This document shows, one piece after another, positions 12,608-16,641 of a stretch of 16,641 nt of DNA; within the stretch, counting starts at the first letter, position 1; every line of letters begins with the position of its first letter. The notes under the pieces are model-generated. The model was not told where the DNA came from. It made no database searches and saw only the letters and a program-made list of their open reading frames with translations. The stretch spans positions 1 to 16,641 of the forward strand of contig JACQNW010000115.1 in NCBI GenBank assembly GCA_016202845.1, in the 5' to 3' direction. A program made the position numbers and the translations under genes. This DNA comes from Candidatus Aenigmatarchaeota archaeon. Lineage in GTDB: Archaea; Aenigmatarchaeota; Aenigmatarchaeia; GW2011-AR5.

Positions 12608-15600
12608 ATGAATCAGAAGTACGTATCCTTGTTCCTGTCATTTCTCATAGTTAGCCTTTCATTCGTGCCGTCGTATGTTTACGCGGCTGTTGAAACGCGG
12701 AAAGTGACTGGCAGCATAGAAATTGACCTTGTCGCATTGGCTTCCGGTACAGCGTCTTCAGGCGCAGCAGCGCCTGTCACGTGCAACGATGGTGAAACAG
12801 TAAACGTGCCTGCTGGTGTAATAATTTACAAAGAAGAATCAGGAGCACTGGTTAGTACTGGAGCAAAAACAATACAGAGCACTGCAACAATTAGCAGCAA
12901 AAAAGATTTTCTTATTGCTACTACCACATACACATGGTGTTATAGCGAAAGCTGGTCTCAGCCTCTAAGAGGGCGTATAGCAGGTTGGGTAAGAATAGCT
13001 GAATTGCAGCAAGCTGCTACAACAACCACTACAACACAAGGCTCTCAAGAGGGGCAGGGAGGCATTTGTTCTCCTGATCAGGAATTGACCCCGGCAGAAA
13101 TAAATTTGGTTCTTTATGAAGGTCGGGAAACAAGCTCGTCAAGCTGCCAGAGACATGGAAGACTCCACAACGCAGTTGACCTTGCGCCCAAAGATCTATC
13201 AAGAGGTACATTGGTTATTAGAGCGCCTGAGGCAGGGCGAATTGCAACAATGCCTTGTCCTGAAGCAGGCGAATGTGTTACATTAACAACACCAGCAGGG
13301 TCAGTATGGACATTTGGCCATCTTGTAAATGTTAATAATCCAATTTCAGGATTTGCAAGAAATGGTGATAATGTTGTTCAATGCCAGAATATCGGTGTAA
13401 TTTATTCAGGTTCTTCTACTGGATTTTCTCCAAGACCCAGCGAAGATTCAACAGGCCCGCATGTTCATGTAGAGTTAAATAAAGGCGATCCTACAAAAGC
13501 TTTGCAAAACATAATAGCTTCAGGTTCAAATTGTGAAGGCCAGCCACCACCGCCTGTTGTTGCAGGCTATCCTTTGGCAGGCGTCCAAACAGGCATGCCA
13601 CAATCGTTCAATGTTAATTCTGTTACTATTTTGACAGACGATGACAAGGCAAAAAATGGGAATCAAGTATGTGTGGGCAGAAGCATAAAATTGGAAATTT
13701 CTGTTGCAGGTTATACGCCTGGTCCAAATCTGAACTTGCCAATTGCTATTCAGCAAAATAATGAGCAGCAAATAACTTTCAATTGCAGGCCTGGTTTGAA
13801 TTCAGCTGTTTGTGTTTACGAAGGAGGAGTGCAGAGCAAATTAAACCCTGGCGAGCCTTTGACTACAAATTTGATTTCTGTCGCTCCAATCATTGGCAAT
13901 ACGTTCGGCCTGCAGCAGCAGGTTTCATATCAAAGCTATTCAGATACTTCTTCATGCGACCTTTATCACGCTCGATTTCAGGTTGTCAGCAAATATACTG
14001 GTGAGACAATTTCAGGTGCAAGACTCAGTGTTGGAAATCAGAATTGTGCTGAAAAATCACCAGGCATTTTTTACTGCACATCTTCAGGTCCATCTGCGAC
14101 ATTAAACATTGATGTCCCGCCAAGGCTGTCCTCAACCGCTTCCACCAGAACTTTGACAACAGCGCCTGCAACATATGAATTAACAACAGCTCCGGCAACA
14201 CCACCAGCCGCTGCAACAAGCCAGCCTGTAGTTCCGGATACAACGATTGATCCAGATGAGCCATGCAAAATTCTTGAAGGAACGTGCGCAGAAGTGTCAG
14301 CTGGCGGCGTTTTTCGCCAAGGCTTGTGTGGTGGCGCTGCTACAAGACAGTGCAGATTAAAAGGCACAGAAAATATTGACTCAGAAAACGACTGTTTTTT
14401 GTATTATTTTGAATGGTGCGAAACATACTGTAGAACTACAGACAGCATTTGTCTGCCTGAAAGCTCACCAACAGGTGATGTCACTGCCAAGAATCTGGCA
14501 GGCAATGCAATTGTTGCTCCACAAATAGCAGGAGGCTTGAAAAGATATCAACAGCCAATTCAGCTCGTACTCAGGAGCGCAAATCCAAATCCTGCGCCTG
14601 TTCAAATTCAAATAGAGCCCGACATGTCTGATTACCTGAAGTGCAGCGACTGCCTCACCGACAAATATGTGTGGTGCCCGTCAGGGGCGGCAGGATCGCA
14701 GGGTGTTTGCGCGCCTACCATAGCGCAGTGCGCAGCAGTGCCAGTAACTAATATTGATTTATGCCCTGAAGTTCGAATAAGAAATGCGCTCAGCAAATTG
14801 CCCGCAGATGCAAAAGCACGTTCTGTTTGCGACGCATGCACAAAGCAGGGCGGAATTTACTGCCTGCCTGACAAGCAGGGATTTTCAGATCTTAATTCAT
14901 TGTGCTTGAGAGGGCCGGGAGTTTGCCCGCCAGGCACAAAGGCTTTGGCAAATCCAGATGCGTGCTCTTTGACAGACGACATAGTTGAAAACATCATATG
15001 GAATGAACTGATTGCATTTGGCGCACGTTATCTTGCCTCGCGCAGCACGCCAAAATTTGTCCAGCCTCCAAACGACTGGGAGCCAACAGACGGTGTTGAA
15101 GTTCCTGCTGCTATTTTAAAGAAAAGAGGAACGCACATTTGCGAAGACGTGAGCGCTGCAAAAATTAATGGAGACCTTGACAAGACAAATGCTCTTTCCT
15201 CTGAGGGCGCAGCTCCATTGTTCGAAGCAGGCGATCCTATAACAATTTCAGGAAACGTTGAAAAATTCTCATCGACATGCAATGGCCTGCAGTTAGAATG
15301 CAGGGATCACCAAATTCTTGGGTGCAAGGTTTCTGACAAGTTGTTCTATCTTCAATTGAGCCATCAGAAATGCGAGGGCGAATACAATTCAACAATAGAC
15401 AGTGTAGGCGATAATAAGAAAATATGGGATTGGGGTTTCATAGTTACAGTAGCCGCAGGGGTCATCCTGCCGTTCTTCATGACAGAAGTTGATCCTGGCA
15501 CAACCAAGGCAACTAACCAGCAGGTTCTTGAGCAGCAAAGGCTGGAGTTACAGAAACAGCAGCTGAATGCCCAGCAGTTGCAGCAACTGCAGCAGGTGAC

Positions 15601-16201
15601 AGGTCAGTTGCAGTATTCTAAATACACGGGTGGAACCAGCATTGCAGGCTTGGCCAGTATTTTTGGCGGCCGTGTCGTTTCCAAAGAGACAATGATGCGC
15701 GCCGCTATCGGCATTCTGGCAGGATTCTTTTCAAAGCCAAATACTTCAAAAGAGCGCTGCTTTACAGTGTGCGGCAAAGAATACGCAACAGCAGACCCGA
15801 GCAGGGACACTTGTGAAAATTTTGTGCCGGCAAAAACTAAAACAGGCGCGCAGGTCAAGAGGGAAGCAGCAGTGCAGGGCCCAAAAATCACGCTGAGCTA
15901 TAATCAAACCTCTTATGGCGATGAATTTGGCTGTGCAAAAAATACAGCATGCGGCGCATACCCAAATGCGCGCGTTGATGTTTCCTTGATTGCTCCATCA
16001 GGCGGCATAACGCCATTAGATTCAACAAGAACAGACTCTTTGGGCAACTATGATGTTTCGTTTAACGCTCCTGCAGCAGACGGCACGTTCAATGCTGTGA
16101 TAAAAGTAAAGGGAGTTCCGCCTGTGCAAAGCAGCAGCCAGATATCCACAAGCTCAACCAAATTTGTTTCAACAACCCAATTGACAGGTGGCGCAAGATG
16201 A
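12608..16201 (+). CDS. Large multidomain surface protein with M23/LytM metallopeptidase domain
   Basis: The 1197-aa protein starts with a signal peptide (about 1-27, ending VYA-AV). GSIEIDL follows (35-41), then an SH3-like region (about 57-132, ending RIAGWVRIAEL), a Thr linker, and an M23 peptidase domain (about 175-300). Its ligands look intact: H187 and D191 (HNAVD), H238 (FGHL), and H285/H287 (GPHVHVE). By family it would cut peptide cross-bridges of peptidoglycan. Next are beta-rich domains, a TTAPAT linker, an eight-Cys domain (553-615), more Cys-rich sequence, and a five-Cys domain (C845, C891, C898, C906, C922). The end has a membrane segment (939-958), a Gln-rich coiled coil (970-1002), a second hydrophobic stretch (about 1008-1042), CFTVCGKEY (1051-1059) and an Ig-like tail. 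It is probably membrane-anchored and outward-facing. The coding sequence overlaps the next gene as ATGA. Confidence 0.9.
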   Translation: MNQKYVSLFLSFLIVSLSFVPSYVYAAVETRKVTGSIEIDLVALASGTASSGAAAPVTCNDGETVNVPAGVIIYKEESGALVSTGAKTIQSTATISSKKDFLIATTTYTWCYSESWSQPLRGRIAGWVRIAELQQAATTTTTTQGSQEGQGGICSPDQELTPAEINLVLYEGRETSSSSCQRHGRLHNAVDLAPKDLSRGTLVIRAPEAGRIATMPCPEAGECVTLTTPAGSVWTFGHLVNVNNPISGFARNGDNVVQCQNIGVIYSGSSTGFSPRPSEDSTGPHVHVELNKGDPTKALQNIIASGSNCEGQPPPPVVAGYPLAGVQTGMPQSFNVNSVTILTDDDKAKNGNQVCVGRSIKLEISVAGYTPGPNLNLPIAIQQNNEQQITFNCRPGLNSAVCVYEGGVQSKLNPGEPLTTNLISVAPIIGNTFGLQQQVSYQSYSDTSSCDLYHARFQVVSKYTGETISGARLSVGNQNCAEKSPGIFYCTSSGPSATLNIDVPPRLSSTASTRTLTTAPATYELTTAPATPPAAATSQPVVPDTTIDPDEPCKILEGTCAEVSAGGVFRQGLCGGAATRQCRLKGTENIDSENDCFLYYFEWCETYCRTTDSICLPESSPTGDVTAKNLAGNAIVAPQIAGGLKRYQQPIQLVLRSANPNPAPVQIQIEPDMSDYLKCSDCLTDKYVWCPSGAAGSQGVCAPTIAQCAAVPVTNIDLCPEVRIRNALSKLPADAKARSVCDACTKQGGIYCLPDKQGFSDLNSLCLRGPGVCPPGTKALANPDACSLTDDIVENIIWNELIAFGARYLASRSTPKFVQPPNDWEPTDGVEVPAAILKKRGTHICEDVSAAKINGDLDKTNALSSEGAAPLFEAGDPITISGNVEKFSSTCNGLQLECRDHQILGCKVSDKLFYLQLSHQKCEGEYNSTIDSVGDNKKIWDWGFIVTVAAGVILPFFMTEVDPGTTKATNQQVLEQQRLELQKQQLNAQQLQQLQQVTGQLQYSKYTGGTSIAGLASIFGGRVVSKETMMRAAIGILAGFFSKPNTSKERCFTVCGKEYATADPSRDTCENFVPAKTKTGAQVKREAAVQGPKITLSYNQTSYGDEFGCAKNTACGAYPNARVDVSLIAPSGGITPLDSTRTDSLGNYDVSFNAPAADGTFNAVIKVKGVPPVQSSSQISTSSTKFVSTTQLTGGAR
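14153..14200 (+). repeat. LTTAPAT linker repeat within the 1197-aa protein
   Basis: Two copies of the seven-residue unit LTTAPAT (14153-14173 and 14180-14200) are separated by Tyr-Glu and followed by a Pro/Ala-rich stretch. This is a typical extended linker between exported domains, here just before the eight-Cys domain. Confidence 0.75.
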
Positions 16202-16641
16202 GAAGACTTATACTGGACACGAACATTTATGGGGAATTGGTTATAGACAAAGATATAGAAAAAATAAGAGACAAGATTAAAAGAGCAGGCGCAATTTATG
16301 GTGTAACATTGATAAGGAATGAGTTAAGGGCTACACCAACGCAAATAAGACTGCCTGCGCAGGTGCAAATTAAAAATTTGAGAATAGCCTTGCTTTCTCT
16401 TTTTGATGAGATAACAAAAAGCAAAAATTTGGAAATCAATTCAAAAATCAATAAACTTTCTGGAGACTATTATAGTGTTTACCATACTCTTGGAGGAAAT
16501 AAAGCAAAAAAAGCAATTGAAAATGATTTTTCTATAGTAGCGTGTGCTGCATTCAATAATCTTGATGTAGTTGTATCAGAAGATTCAAAAACTCTGTTGT
16601 CAACACATGCGCTAAAGGCATATAGTATAGTAAATAATATA
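16198..16641 (+). CDS. PIN-domain protein, cut by the window edge
   Basis: The reading frame is open from ATG 16198 to the end of the window (148 residues with no stop), so the gene may be almost complete or may continue. It starts MRRLILDTNIYGEL and shows the PIN acidic residues D7, E42 (RNEL), D110 (ENDFSIVACA) and D129 (SEDSKTL). The fold predicts a metal-dependent ribonuclease. AGGTGG at 16186-16191 gives a good ribosome binding site, and the start overlaps the stop of the 1197-aa gene as ATGA. No antitoxin gene precedes it, unlike vapBC at 2683. A partner could lie beyond the window. A role outside TA systems is possible. Confidence 0.85.
   Translation, partial: MRRLILDTNIYGELVIDKDIEKIRDKIKRAGAIYGVTLIRNELRATPTQIRLPAQVQIKNLRIALLSLFDEITKSKNLEINSKINKLSGDYYSVYHTLGGNKAKKAIENDFSIVACAAFNNLDVVVSEDSKTLLSTHALKAYSIVNNI

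Noticed and set aside
14153..14200. Short repeat as a CRISPR or mobile element
   Set aside because: There are only two in-frame copies encoding LTTAPAT, with no spacers; it is a protein linker.
14071..14367. Antisense open frames opposite the 1197-aa gene (for example 14071-14367)
   Set aside because: They lack a plausible promoter and lie opposite a gene with clear domains; Ala/Val-rich translations are typical of antisense shadow frames.
12608..16201. M23-containing gene as a phage endolysin or tail protein
   Set aside because: It has a signal peptide, membrane segments, and modules shared with neighbouring exported proteins, and no phage structural or packaging genes are present.

Overview
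The window reads as archaeal, most likely from a DPANN-type lineage; the lineage call is an inference, and no rRNA or tRNA is present to test it. The signs are TATA boxes of the form TTTAAATA or TTTATATA placed about 25 bases before leaderless starts, AGGTG(A/G) ribosome binding sites on a minority of genes, a methionyl-tRNA synthetase with four CxxC zinc pairs, archaeal-style toxin-antitoxin (TA) pairs, and large Cys-rich secreted proteins with signal peptides.

Layout. (1) 1-3001: metG followed by a convergent vapBC pair, enclosed by a perfect 34-bp inverted repeat. (2) 3005-5688: one unrecognised gene on the minus strand, a tightly spaced pair of unrecognised genes on the plus strand, and an exported ComEC-like metallo-beta-lactamase-fold lipoprotein. 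(3) 5739-9415: three small two-gene modules (AbiEii-like nucleotidyltransferase plus small protein; MazEF-like; MntA-HepT), with the first secreted protein (6600-7916) lying between the first and second. (4) 9507-16201: three further exported proteins on one strand: a 678-aa Cys-rich protein, a 302-aa lipoprotein, and a 1197-aa multidomain protein carrying an apparently intact M23/LytM metallopeptidase domain. A PIN-domain gene, cut by the window edge, is translationally coupled to the last of these.

Main result. The 1197-aa protein shares a distinct module with each of the other three exported proteins. It shares a five-Cys domain with identical spacing (46-7-8-16), followed by a hydrophobic segment, a CFxVCGK motif and an Ig-like tail, with the 438-aa protein. 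It shares an eight-Cys WCE/YC domain with the 678-aa protein. It shares a GSIEIDL motif with the lipoprotein. This suggests one surface apparatus, apparently undescribed, built around a predicted cell-wall endopeptidase in an organism that probably has no peptidoglycan. A role against neighbouring bacteria, or in host contact, is an inference. The nearby exported ComEC-like hydrolase could act on DNA released outside the cell, which is also an inference.

Four TA-like modules and one lone PIN gene are interleaved with the exported genes. Base composition shifts sharply inside single exported-protein genes, from about 25-33% to 50-63% GC in hand-counted 60-base lines, which fits module exchange. 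No stretch longer than about 220 bases lacks a gene, and I see no CRISPR array, insertion sequence transposase, tRNA or rRNA.
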